From the NCBI RefSeq assembly GCF_902141855.1, contig NZ_CABFVH010000007.1, positions 118,771-182,770 on the forward strand: a DNA stretch of 64,000 nt. The letters run 5' to 3'. Below, one piece after another: positions 45,772-53,634 of this stretch (its first letter is position 1; every line of letters starts with the position of its first letter). The position numbers and the translations under genes are program-made. Under the pieces are notes generated by a model. The model had not been told where the DNA came from. It saw nothing but the letters and a program-made list of their open reading frames with translations, and ran no database searches. This stretch comes from Methylobacterium dankookense. Its GTDB lineage: Bacteria > Pseudomonadota > Alphaproteobacteria > Rhizobiales > Beijerinckiaceae.

Positions 45772-45924
45772 GGCCCATCCCCCGGGATACAACGGGGATA
45801 CAACACGGGTATTCGGGCCGTGGCAACGAAGTTGTCACCCCTCTAAACGTGGAAAAACACGCAGGATCAATGGCTTCTGAGGAGATGGTTAACTGAATAT
45901 CGGGAGGGGTTCACTTGGGCCATA

Positions 45925-45973
45925 TAGCTTCCCAAGCTGAATGTCGTCGGTTCGATCCCGATCGCCCGCTCCA
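45925..45973 (+). other. 3' fragment of tRNA-Gly(CCC), island attachment site copy
   Basis: The bases give an anticodon loop TTCCCAA (anticodon CCC, 45,931-45,933), a T-arm with TTCGATC in its loop, the acceptor strand CGCCCGC, and encoded CCA at 45,971-45,973. The 5' half (GCGGGCG start, D-arm) is missing; the upstream bases do not fold with it. A 3' tRNA end near an integrase is what integration leaves at the far side of an island. Since the tRNA reads rightward, the intact gene should lie at the left end, outside the window. Confidence 0.8.
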
Positions 45974-46060
45974 ACGAACTCGCTGAAGCGTCAGCCGTTC
46001 TAACGCTCTACCGCTGACCTCGTGTTCCCCACGGCCCTCATCCCGTTCCCTATGGGTTGT

Positions 46061-46372
46061 TCAGGCCCCGTTCTTCGCGCTGCGATAGGCCTGCCGTAGC
46101 TCGGCCGCCTTGCGCGATTTCCCGACCGCACCGCGCGAGTAGCGAAGCGTGGTCGATACCTGAGCATGCGTCGCCGCCGACCCAATGAGGTCGAGCTCGG
46201 CTTCTGCATCCTCGGCATCGGTGACAGCTGCCCGCAGTGCCGCCATCACATGACCCCGCGCGTTGCGGACGTAGAGACCTGCGAGCAGGTCGATCTCCGT
46301 AGCCTCGTCCAGGACGCTCGGCTGGTCCCCAGTTGCCCCCTCTGCGCGATGGACCCGCTGAAAGTTGGTCAT
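46061..46372 (-). pseudogene. C-terminal remnant of a second tyrosine integrase
   Basis: The last 35 codons read ATHAQVSTTLRYSRGAVGKS followed by RKAAELRQAYR. This is the end of a phage-type integrase, with the catalytic Tyr in TLRYSR and the preceding His in THAQ at the HxxY-like box. Upstream, no R or H-x-x-R boxes are found, and the first 65 residues (MTNFQRVHRAEGATGDQ onward) are only partly integrase-like. It differs from the intact integrase at 44,251. It is the trace of an older insertion at the same tRNA locus. Confidence 0.6.
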
Positions 46373-47208
46373 CCGGCACCCGCGGGATGAGAGCGGGGAA
46401 ATTGTGAGACGTAGCCGTAGTGCCTCTTACAGGCTGCTCAGCCTCACCGGCAGCCGCCGCGCGGAGCGCTCTCGTGAAAAGCTTGCCGCACCCCACAAGC
46501 GTCTCGCCTATCGCCCTCCAAGGCGCAAGGTGGACGCAAGCGTGCGATCAGCACAGCATTCGCGTGTTCACTACTCCAGGCCGATTGCGTGACGCGCCGG
46601 CAAGCACTTCGGCTTCGGCTGCCAACCGGCACGAAGGATTGAGCTGCAGTCAACAACCATCGATGCAAGAAGGCTGGGCCGGCTCGCGATCATCCATCAG
46701 GATAGACGCTCCGCAATACAGCGCCGTTGCGACAAGAACGAGCGCGAAGAGTAAACGAGTCATCTGCAGCGCTCGATCGGCGATCGTGTTTATTGAAGCA
46801 GATTGCCTACTCCCGAAACTGTTCACAAAGTCTGACCAAAGTTCGAGTTCGATTGCGTAATTTAGTTTAGGGAGGCCATGTAGGGCTTTCCGCTCGGCGC
46901 GCTTTGGTGGTTCGCATGGAACGGAGCTCCGATCGCCTCATAAGCTAGAGTTGGAAGCTCAACCGCGCCTTCTCGGGCATCATGGGTTGCCCTCGCCTCC
47001 TCGAAATTCTGCCAATCCGATCCGTTCAAGAATTTCGAAATTTTCAGGATCCGGCAAATATTGATTCTGACGCTTCCAGATCCTACTCGGCCGCAAAAAT
47101 TTGTGATCGGGATAGCCCGTAAGTCTTATGGATATTTTGTTGCGTTTCTGTCTTTGACGCAGCCTCTGCGAAGACAGGGGAGCACGATCCAAAGGATTTG
47201 GAGACGCA
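46373..47208. other. 836-base stretch with little coding signal
   Basis: No convincing protein gene spans this region. GC falls clearly from about 46,780 on (TTTATTGAAGCAGATTGCC, AATATTGATTCTGACGC, GATATTTTGTTGCGTTTC). A 37-codon minus-strand frame at 46,650-46,763 is described separately. The lower GC and lack of genes suggest either decayed mobile DNA beside the att site or promoter DNA for the secreted-protein gene at 47,209. Confidence 0.5.
46650..46763 (-). CDS. Possible 37-residue membrane or secreted peptide
   Basis: The frame codes for MTRLLFALVLVATALYCGAS and then a polar tail with three acidic residues and two Cys near its end (SCIDGC). The N-terminus has the form of a signal or membrane anchor, with one Arg then a hydrophobic run. 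No ribosome site is obvious. In a region otherwise empty of genes this is worth recording, but it may be chance. Confidence 0.25.
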   Translation of the reverse strand: MTRLLFALVLVATALYCGASILMDDREPAQPSCIDGC

Positions 47209-47577
47209 ATGCGAAGTGTAATTATATTGTTTGCGCTGGCATGCAGTTTTTCATTTTCTGCCAACGCGCAGGGGCGAAGGCAGCCGCAGCAAGACCCGTA
47301 CGTGCCCTCAAATCCCAACAGCCCCGAGAAGATCGAGGAGATGCGGCGTCACCTTGAGCAGGCTCGCGAGCGGCAGAAGGTGGCGGATGCTCGCAACACC
47401 CGCATCTGGGAGCGCTGGGTGTACGCCGTCTGCATCGGCTGTGGCCCGCGGCCGAAAGGGTTTCGGTATGTCTACACTTCGCCTTCCCGCGTGTTGGCGG
47501 GTTACATAGCAGCCGACGACGACGATCTTCGCTCGCGAGGCGCATTGCGCGTCACCCTTCGAGGCGCGGACTTCTAG
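47209..47577 (+). CDS. Small secreted hypothetical protein
   Basis: 122 residues with a clear signal peptide (MRSVIILFALACSFSFSANA, cleavage before QG). The mature part is charged (SPEKIEEMRRHLEQARERQK), then ERWVYAVCIGCGPRPKGFRYVYT with two Cys, and ends in a basic segment. No family known. Upstream DNA is AT-rich and should contain its promoter. Confidence 0.65.
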   Translation: MRSVIILFALACSFSFSANAQGRRQPQQDPYVPSNPNSPEKIEEMRRHLEQARERQKVADARNTRIWERWVYAVCIGCGPRPKGFRYVYTSPSRVLAGYIAADDDDLRSRGALRVTLRGADF

Positions 47578-47621
47578 CCAAGTGCTGTGCGGTCGCCACG
47601 CCGCGGATGAGCGATGTAGGC

Positions 47622-47921
47622 TTAGGAATTGTAGGTGACGAGAGAGGCCGCCAGGGATCCGTGATCCTCGATCAGAGCTTGCGCCTCATGATCGTTCACA
47701 GAGGCGTCCCCGGAGCCTGGGCGACGGATCTCGAAGACATCGTACTGCGCGGCATCGCTGTCGGCTTTGACGTACCCGAAGCCGCGCATGGCTCGCCCGG
47801 CGTGGCGGTCGAACAGGCAGACGGCGTCAGCGGGTGAAGTGACTTCGCCCTTTGAGCCGAACCGCGCCGTGTCCCCGTAGACGTGTCCGGTCTTCCGTTC
47901 GATCGCGATGAAGCGTGCCAT
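47622..47921 (-). CDS. Small conserved hypothetical protein
   Basis: 99 residues from the ATG at 47,921, chosen because a strong AGGAGG lies four bases upstream, although the frame extends further. It begins MARFIAIERKTGHVYGDTAR and is mostly beta with an acidic end (IEDHGSLAAS). One Cys (DAVCLFD). No membrane or signal segment. Convergent with the secreted-protein gene. Function unknown. Confidence 0.65.
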   Translation of the reverse strand: MARFIAIERKTGHVYGDTARFGSKGEVTSPADAVCLFDRHAGRAMRGFGYVKADSDAAQYDVFEIRRPGSGDASVNDHEAQALIEDHGSLAASLVTYNS

Positions 47922-48117
47922 CGGGCCTCCTGTCAGCTTGATCAGCGCTTGGCAGGTGGGGCGGCATGCGACGCATGGCAACATGTCCGCTCTGTCGATC
48001 GCTTCGAAGTCGGCTGCATCTGCAGACAACGGTCGGCAAAATTGTAAGCAATCTCCACGCATCGTCGTGCATATTGCGATCTGCTCGAGCCTTTCGGGCT
48101 GAAAATCCAAGATGAAA

Positions 48118-48674
48118 TATGGACGAGAGAGCCTTTCGCGCCTTGGATAAAAGAATTAACGACGGGAACGAGGCGCTTCACGCCACCATATCGAACGGAC
48201 TGCCTCGATCGTCTCCGCCTATGTCTCGCACAATCACGTTCAGACGGCGGATCTCACGGCTCTGATCAGCAGCGTGCACGCCGCCATCGGCAGCCTCTGT
48301 AAGGCCGTCGCGCCGACCGAGCCGGAGATCGAGAAGCGGATCCCGGCTCAGATCCGCCGGAGTGTGATCGACGATGCGCTGATCAGCGTCCTCGACGGCA
48401 CGTCGTACAAGACCTTGAAGCGGCACCTCACCGGCCATGGCCTCGACCCGCGCTCCTACCGTGAGCGGTTCGGCCTCGCCGCCGACTATCCGATGGTCGC
48501 GCCGAGCTACGCGGCTCAGCGCTCGGCGCTCGGCGCTCGGCGCTCGCTAAGCAGATCGGGCTGGGCAGGGCCGGAGCGGCAATGCAAGCCAAAGAGGTCG
48601 AGCCGGCCCCTGCCGAGGCGCCTGCAGCCCCAAAGACGCGCGGGCGTCGAGCAAAGGCTGGAACAGCCGCCTGA
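48118..48674 (+). pseudogene. MucR/Ros-family regulator broken by frameshifts
   Basis: The core is unmistakable: TASIVSAYVSHNHVQTADL, then IRRSVIDDALISVLDGTSYK, then TLKRHLTGHGLDPRSYRERF and YPMVAPSYAAQRSAL, as in MucR DNA-binding regulators. After SAL three copies of GGCGCTC shift the frame; with one copy it would run on as AKQIGLGRAGAAMQAKEVEP and stop at 48,674. The core also has no in-frame start before GTG 48,274; an ATG at 48,118 (MDERAFRALDKRIN) is in another frame, so a second shift near 48,186 is likely. It is a pseudogene or a phase-variable gene. Confidence 0.75.
48520..48545 (+). repeat. Heptanucleotide tandem repeat (GGCGCTC)x3 in mucR-like gene
   Basis: CGCTC is followed by three perfect GGCGCTC units (48,525-48,531, 48,532-48,538, 48,539-48,545) and then GCTAAGCAG. 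The unexpanded gene would need one unit to encode QRSALAKQ. Two extra units add 14 bases and change the frame. Confidence 0.85.
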
Positions 48675-48702
48675 AGCCGGGTTCCTGAGAAACCATCGAA
48701 AA

Positions 48703-48726
48703 AGCCCGCTGGATCACCAGCGGGCT
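48703..48726 (+). terminator. Hairpin terminator after the mucR-like gene
   Basis: AGCCCGCTG and CAGCGGGCT form a perfect nine-base stem with a six-base loop, preceded by an A-run (GAAAA). The following bases TCAGACC have only a weak T-tract. As it is flanked by AA on the left it could also end leftward transcription of the chemotaxis gene. Confidence 0.6.
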
Positions 48727-48823
48727 TCAGACCAAGATCGTCGGGCGGGCTGCTCTAAGCTCATGTTGTGACGCGCTCTCTTGCGTCGAACCGGTATCCG
48801 CTTCGGCGGAGAGCGCCCTCAGG

Positions 48824-50509
48824 TCAGGCTGCCCGCACCGTGGCGAGAAAGCGAGCGACCTCGGAGCTGAGATGCTCGGATTGACGTGACAGCTCCGACG
48901 CCGAGGCGAGGACCTGCGTGGCCGCGGCGCCGGTATCCTCCGAGGCGCGCGCGACGCCCACGATGTTGCTGGTCACCTCGCTCGTCCCGCTCGATGCCTG
49001 TGCCACGTTGCGCACGATCTCCTGTGTCGCCGCACCTTGTTCCTCGACCGCCGCAGCGATCATCGTGGCCACGCCGCTGATCTCCTGGATGCGCGTCGTG
49101 ATGTTGCCGATCGCCTGCACCGCCTGACCCGTCGAGCCCTGGATCCGCGCGATCTGGCCCGAGATCGCGTCCGTCGCCCGCGCCGTCTGCGAGGCCAGTT
49201 CCTTCACCTCGCTGGCCACCACCGCGAAGCCGCGGCCGGCCTCGCCAGCGCGCGCCGCCTCGATCGTGGCGTTCAAGGCCAGCAGGTTCGTCTGGCCGGC
49301 GATGGTGGAGATCATCGTGACCACGTCACCGATCTTGGCCACCGCCTCGCTGAGCTGCTGCACGAGGGTTGCCGTTTGGCCAGCCTCAGTGACTGCGCTC
49401 TGCGCCAAGCTCGCCGAACCGTCGACTTGGCGCCCGATCTCCTGCACGGACGAGCTCAACTCCTCGGCGGCCGCCGCCACGGTGCCGACGTTCTGGGCTG
49501 CTTCCTCGGCGGCAGCGGCGACGCTGTTCGACTGAGAGGCCGTCTGGCCTGCCGTGCTCGTCATCTGCTGGGCGGTCGCCTGCAACTCGGTGGCAGACGC
49601 CGAGACCATGCCGACGATGCCGCCGACCGCAGACTCGAAGCGGTCGGCCATCTCCCGCATCGCGGCCTTGCGCTGCGCCTCGGCACCGGCACGAGCAAGC
49701 GCCGTCTCCTCCTCCAACTGGCGGGTGCGGATCAGGTTGTCCTTGAACACCTGGACCGCGGCAGCCATCGCGCCAATCTCGTCGCGCCGTGCCGCGCCAG
49801 GGACGGTGACCGTCGTGTCGCCAGCCGCAAGCGTCGACATCGTCGCCGTCATGCGCGTGATCGGCTGTGAGACGCGCATCAGGCTGAAGAGCATCGCACC
49901 GACGGCTGCGATCAGCGAGATCGCCATCGCGAGGTCGGTCACCGTGGTGGCGGCATCTGCGCTGATCATGGTCCTATCCGCTTCGCTCTGCGCACCGCGG
50001 CCATTCAGATCCACAGCTTGTCGAACCAGATCACCAAGGGTGGTGGAAAGCGTGAGCATTTCCGGTGATACGATTTCAGCCAGCGCCTCCGGCTGCTGAC
50101 CGGCCCCCATGAAATCGACAGCGCGCTGGCCGAGCTCCTCGAAGCGGGTCCAGGCCTTGGAAAAGCGATCGTAGAGCGCGCGCTCCTCGGCGGTGGCGAT
50201 CAGCGGCTCATAGCGCTTGCGGATCTTGGCGACTGCTTCGACGACAGTGAGGTACATCCGCCGGTGCTCATCGAGCTGCTGCGCGCCGCGGGTCGCTGCT
50301 GCGAGCCGATACTGGCGCACGCGAGCCTTATCGACAGCGGAGCTGAGTTCGCTCAGCACCTGCATGGAGGGCAGCCAATTCGTGGCAACTTCGGTCGCGC
50401 TGTGCCGGATGGTCCTTAGCTTGAGCAGCGTGAGCATACTCGCACCGACAGTCACAACCGCTAACAGGCCAAACAGGCCGGCAAGGGCAGCCTTGATTGA
50501 GATACGCAT
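48824..50509 (-). CDS. Methyl-accepting chemotaxis protein
   Basis: 561 residues. First membrane helix [18 protein letters not shown], a periplasmic four-helix-bundle-type domain (about 35-190, [20 protein letters not shown]), second helix near 195-212, HAMP domain ([20 protein letters not shown]), then a long signalling coiled coil. Its hairpin tip reads [20 protein letters not shown] with preceding [20 protein letters not shown]. The ATG at 50,509 is chosen since MRISIKAAL resembles other receptors; the frame extends 17 codons more. It senses an unknown ligand for chemotaxis. Confidence 0.92.
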   Translation of the reverse strand: MRISIKAALAGLFGLLAVVTVGASMLTLLKLRTIRHSATEVATNWLPSMQVLSELSSAVDKARVRQYRLAAATRGAQQLDEHRRMYLTVVEAVAKIRKRYEPLIATAEERALYDRFSKAWTRFEELGQRAVDFMGAGQQPEALAEIVSPEMLTLSTTLGDLVRQAVDLNGRGAQSEADRTMISADAATTVTDLAMAISLIAAVGAMLFSLMRVSQPITRMTATMSTLAAGDTTVTVPGAARRDEIGAMAAAVQVFKDNLIRTRQLEEETALARAGAEAQRKAAMREMADRFESAVGGIVGMVSASATELQATAQQMTSTAGQTASQSNSVAAAAEEAAQNVGTVAAAAEELSSSVQEIGRQVDGSASLAQSAVTEAGQTATLVQQLSEAVAKIGDVVTMISTIAGQTNLLALNATIEAARAGEAGRGFAVVASEVKELASQTARATDAISGQIARIQGSTGQAVQAIGNITTRIQEISGVATMIAAAVEEQGAATQEIVRNVAQASSGTSEVTSNIVGVARASEDTGAAATQVLASASELSRQSEHLSSEVARFLATVRAA

Positions 50510-51161
50510 GATAGTCCGGCGATAGCGCAGCGGTTGAACGACAGATGGCATACCATCCACCAGTAGTTACCAGTTTGCTAATACGCTGCAATTAATCGCG
50601 CTGACGTGAGATGTGGCCCAGGATGTCAGGATGACAATGAAGTTGAGGGCCCTTCAGGTTGCATACCTCGTGTTGATTCCATTGATCCCTAGGTAGGATT
50701 ATTCGGACATTTGCGATCCGGCTCTCTCTGCCTCCTCCATGAATAATTACTCGACACGCTCCCATTGGCGACGCTTAGATCGGCTCTCGTCCGGATGTAG
50801 CTGGCAGAGGCAGTGCCTATCGCGCATCGGAGCCGATGCAGAGGCCCTTCGAGATGCCGCCGGTCGTTTCGCCGGCCGGCACCCAGAGGCCGGCCAGGAT
50901 GATGGTTGGGAGTCATGGGCGCTGGTGGTTCATGATGCTTCCGTTTCGGAGCCGACGCACGCATCCCCTGCCGGATTGGTCCGGCCATGCCGACCAGCGA
51001 GGAGTGGGCGGTCATGCCACAGCGGCCGAGCGCGACATGGCCGCGTCTCGGGCTGCCCGCTACCGATCGCGCATGGACACGCTCGCCCTCACGATCATGG
51101 CCTCGGCCCTGACCTTCTCCAGCTTCGTCGTCCTGCTCGGATGGCGGTAGGAGCGTTCGAG
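50510..51161. other. 650-base gap without firm genes
   Basis: No gene is supported. A plus-strand frame ending at 51,150 closes with MDTLALTIMASALTFSSFVV, a membrane-like helix of some 25 residues, but without a ribosome site. AT-rich bases at 50,570-50,740 probably include the promoter for the chemotaxis gene. Confidence 0.35.
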
Positions 51162-51554
51162 CTAGATGGAGGCCGACTTGCCGCCGCACACGCGCTCGAC
51201 AGCGTCCGCACTGTCTTCTGGGCGCGTGTTGAAGGCGATCGGGACCGTCGGCGCAGCCACCCGAGCCGCATTCAGGAGGATCTCGAACACGGGCAGATGT
51301 CGCGGCCAGGTGCGGATGCCGGCGCCGATCACGAGGCAGTCGTACCTGCCGGAAGCGAGCTTCTGCTTCAGGAGAGGGCCGGCCTGATCGTCGGGCCGGA
51401 TGAGGCAATGGTCGGCTGTCCAGCCGCGGCCGCGCATGCCCTCCAGAGCCGCCGCGATCCCCTTGTGGATCTTCTGGGCGTCGAGGCCCTGAGGCAGCGC
51501 CGGGTCTGAGAAATCGACTGCCTCTGGCTCATATCCTACCAAAAGAACCTGCAT
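51162..51554 (-). CDS. Conserved hypothetical protein
   Basis: 130 residues, alpha-beta: MQVLLVGYEPEAVDFSDPAL at the start, YDCLVIGAGIRTWPRHLPVF and TVPIAFNTRPEDSADAVERV later. The pattern suggests a small Rossmann-like fold, with the conserved GAG(I)R turn. I associate similar proteins with Methylobacterium genomes but cannot name a function. ATG is preceded by CTCACC, with weak ribosome-site match. Confidence 0.65.
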   Translation of the reverse strand: MQVLLVGYEPEAVDFSDPALPQGLDAQKIHKGIAAALEGMRGRGWTADHCLIRPDDQAGPLLKQKLASGRYDCLVIGAGIRTWPRHLPVFEILLNAARVAAPTVPIAFNTRPEDSADAVERVCGGKSASI

Positions 51555-51664
51555 GGTGAGGCCTCCAGATTCAGCGCGGACGCTATTCGCGGCCCAATTC
51601 CGTGGGTCGCCAACTGGGCGACGGCAAGCTGCCGCACAATCGCATGGTTGCCGATTGTCTGACC

Positions 51665-52240
51665 TTAGGCAAATGCATCGGCCGCCTGTTGAACAAGAGC
51701 GCGTGCATCCTGGCTATCGCCACGCTTGATCTGCTTGAATTCTCTGCCGGAAAGCTGATTGTACTGCGCGAAAAAGGCCTCGACCTCGTCGAGCATCCCG
51801 GGACGGAGGTCGGAGAGCGCGTGGATGTGCGCGTGCGTGCGGGCCTTCACCGCCACGCCGATCAGCCGGTCATTGCGCTCCCAAGCACCGTCGCGCTCCC
51901 GTTGCTCGGCCTCGATCACGCCCACCAGGCGAACCTGCAGCAGGCAACCGGGGAAGGCAGGCGCATCCAGCAGGAGGAGGATGTCGAGCGGATCTCCGTC
52001 GGCGCCCTTGGTGGAGGGGATGAAGCCGAAATCGTACGGGAAGCTCATGCCCTCCGGCAGGACCGTCTTGAACTGGAAGGTGCCGAACGCCTCCGCGTAG
52101 GCGTATTTGTTCGGGCTGCCCTTCGGGGTCTCGATCACCACGTGGAGGTGGCCGTCCTCCCCGAAGGTGGACAAGCGGTTGAGGGGTGGGGCGGTATTCG
52201 GCACAGGCGAACTCCGGCAGAGCGGCATGGGCTGCCGCAT
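51665..52240 (-). CDS. ppa: Inorganic pyrophosphatase
   Basis: 191 residues from the listed ATG. Family I soluble pyrophosphatase: ETPKGSPNKYAYAEAFGTFQ, LPEGMSFPYDFGFIPSTKGA and the metal-binding signature DGDPLDILLLLDAP. It splits pyrophosphate to phosphate and thereby drives biosynthetic reactions. The first 20 residues (MRQPMPLCRSSPVPN) are unusual, so translation may begin further inside. The sequence departs from the classic E. coli form and may be a second, non-housekeeping copy. Confidence 0.9.
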   Translation of the reverse strand: MRQPMPLCRSSPVPNTAPPLNRLSTFGEDGHLHVVIETPKGSPNKYAYAEAFGTFQFKTVLPEGMSFPYDFGFIPSTKGADGDPLDILLLLDAPAFPGCLLQVRLVGVIEAEQRERDGAWERNDRLIGVAVKARTHAHIHALSDLRPGMLDEVEAFFAQYNQLSGREFKQIKRGDSQDARALVQQAADAFA

Positions 52241-52383
52241 CTGGACGAACCCCGCTGCGCTCGACCGGATCCTCCATCAGGCCGCCCGGATCTCCTTCGG
52301 CGCTTCAGGCGATCCGCTACGCGGTGATCGGGTCACCCGCTGAACGAGATGAAGCCGGAGCCACCGCAGATCCAGAGTAGCAT

Positions 52384-53433
52384 CTAAAGAATGATGTCCC
52401 TCGTGCTCTCACGAAGGCAGATCTGAAACTCCGTTCTTGAGATCTTATGCGCGTCGGCCAATCCTTCGATCCTGTCCATCAGAACACAGGCGGCCTCGTG
52501 CCCGATCGCGTAGCGGGGCACGTCGACGGTCGTGAGGGAGGGGACGAGGTGTTCGGCGAAATCGAAGCCGCCGAAGCCCGCCACCCCGAGAGCGTCCGGC
52601 ACCCGCAGGCCCTTGCGCTGCAGGGCGAGCAGCGCGCCGGCCGCGAGCACGTCGTTCAGGCAGAACAGGGCATCGGGCTGCGGCGCGAGAGCCGTCACCA
52701 TGTCCGCGACGAGGGCCCCTGACCGCATGCTGGTGAGGTCCTCCACGTAGACCACCTGCGGCGCATGCAGGGCGCGGGCAGTGAGCCCGGCGCGATAGCC
52801 CTCCTCGCGCAGGCGCGCGCGGCGGTCGCCATTGGCGACGCCGGCGAACGCGATACGCTGATAGCCGAGATCGGCGAGAGCTTCGGTCATGGCCTGGGCC
52901 GCGTCGCGGTTCGAGAAGGCGATCAGGCTATCGACAGGCTCCTCGGTCGTATCCCAGGTCTCGACCACCGGAACCGCGGCCCGGACGAGTTGCGATCGTG
53001 TCCGTTCGGACTGGATCGTCCCGATCACGATGAATCCGTCCGGCCTCCGTCCGAGCAGGGCCGCGACCGCCGCTTCCTCCTCCATCACGGAATAGTTCGT
53101 TTCCGCGAGCACGATCTGCGCGCCGCGCGCGCGGGCGACCTCGGAAATGCCTCTGACGCTGTCGGAGAACATCGAGCTCGCGATCGTCGGCAGGATCACC
53201 GCGATCATGCCGCTGCGATGCGACGCCAGGGCCGAGGCGATCCGGTCGTGGATATAACCGGTCTTGCGGACCGCCTCCTGAACCCGCTCGCGGAGTTCCG
53301 GCCGTACCGCGTCGGGTTGATTGAGCGCCCGCGATACGGTCATGGGCGAGACTTCGGCGACACGCGCGACGTCCGACATCGTGACCCGCTGCACGCTTCC
53401 GCGGCGTCGCTGACGCATCCGATCCTGCTCCAT
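52384..53433 (-). CDS. LacI-family repressor
   Basis: 349 residues: helix-turn-helix and hinge at residues about 17-70 (VTMSDVARVAEVSPMTVSRA, then LNQPDAVRPELRERVQEAV), followed by a ribose-binding-like ligand domain (RSGMIAVILPTIASSMFSDS, LFCLNDVLAAGALLALQRKG, GVAGFGGFDFAEHLVPSLTT). It resembles GntR-type gluconate repressors in having D/E-rich cofactor loops, but the ligand is not certain. It is divergent from the IlvD/Edd gene and should bind the two palindromes between them. Confidence 0.92.
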   Translation of the reverse strand: MEQDRMRQRRRGSVQRVTMSDVARVAEVSPMTVSRALNQPDAVRPELRERVQEAVRKTGYIHDRIASALASHRSGMIAVILPTIASSMFSDSVRGISEVARARGAQIVLAETNYSVMEEEAAVAALLGRRPDGFIVIGTIQSERTRSQLVRAAVPVVETWDTTEEPVDSLIAFSNRDAAQAMTEALADLGYQRIAFAGVANGDRRARLREEGYRAGLTARALHAPQVVYVEDLTSMRSGALVADMVTALAPQPDALFCLNDVLAAGALLALQRKGLRVPDALGVAGFGGFDFAEHLVPSLTTVDVPRYAIGHEAACVLMDRIEGLADAHKISRTEFQICLRESTRDIIL

Positions 53434-53475
53434 CCGACGTCACTATAGCGATCCGGCTCTTGACGACCATTCCAA

Positions 53476-53505
53476 GGTAGCGCTACCAATAATGGTAGCG
53501 CTACC
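53476..53505. promoter_or_regulatory. Twin LacI-type operators
   Basis: Two identical perfect palindromes GGTAGCGCTACC lie at 53,476-53,487 and 53,494-53,505, with centres 18 bases apart and ATAAT between. They stand 40-70 bases upstream of the LacI gene and about 130 bases before the dehydratase gene. A TTGACG (53,460-53,465) just upstream on the plus strand could be the -35 of the dehydratase promoter, so a bound repressor would cover it. Confidence 0.8.
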
Positions 53506-53634
53506 ATATAACGACGGCCAGCACACGGTGACCCGTGAACGTGGTCGCCGCCTGCCGTGCCGCGGCACGTGAAGGCGGCTTGGCGGGTTCCGGCGAACGG
53601 CGTCGCCGTCGGCGTCAGATCAGGGACGGTGGGA

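Noticed and set aside
45890..45973. A complete tRNA-Gly gene
   Set aside because: The acceptor 5' strand and D-arm are absent; bases before 45,925 do not fit, so only a 3' fragment is called.
51037..51150. Small membrane peptide ending SFVVLLGWR
   Set aside because: No ribosome site, and the start cannot be fixed; noted in the gap entry only.
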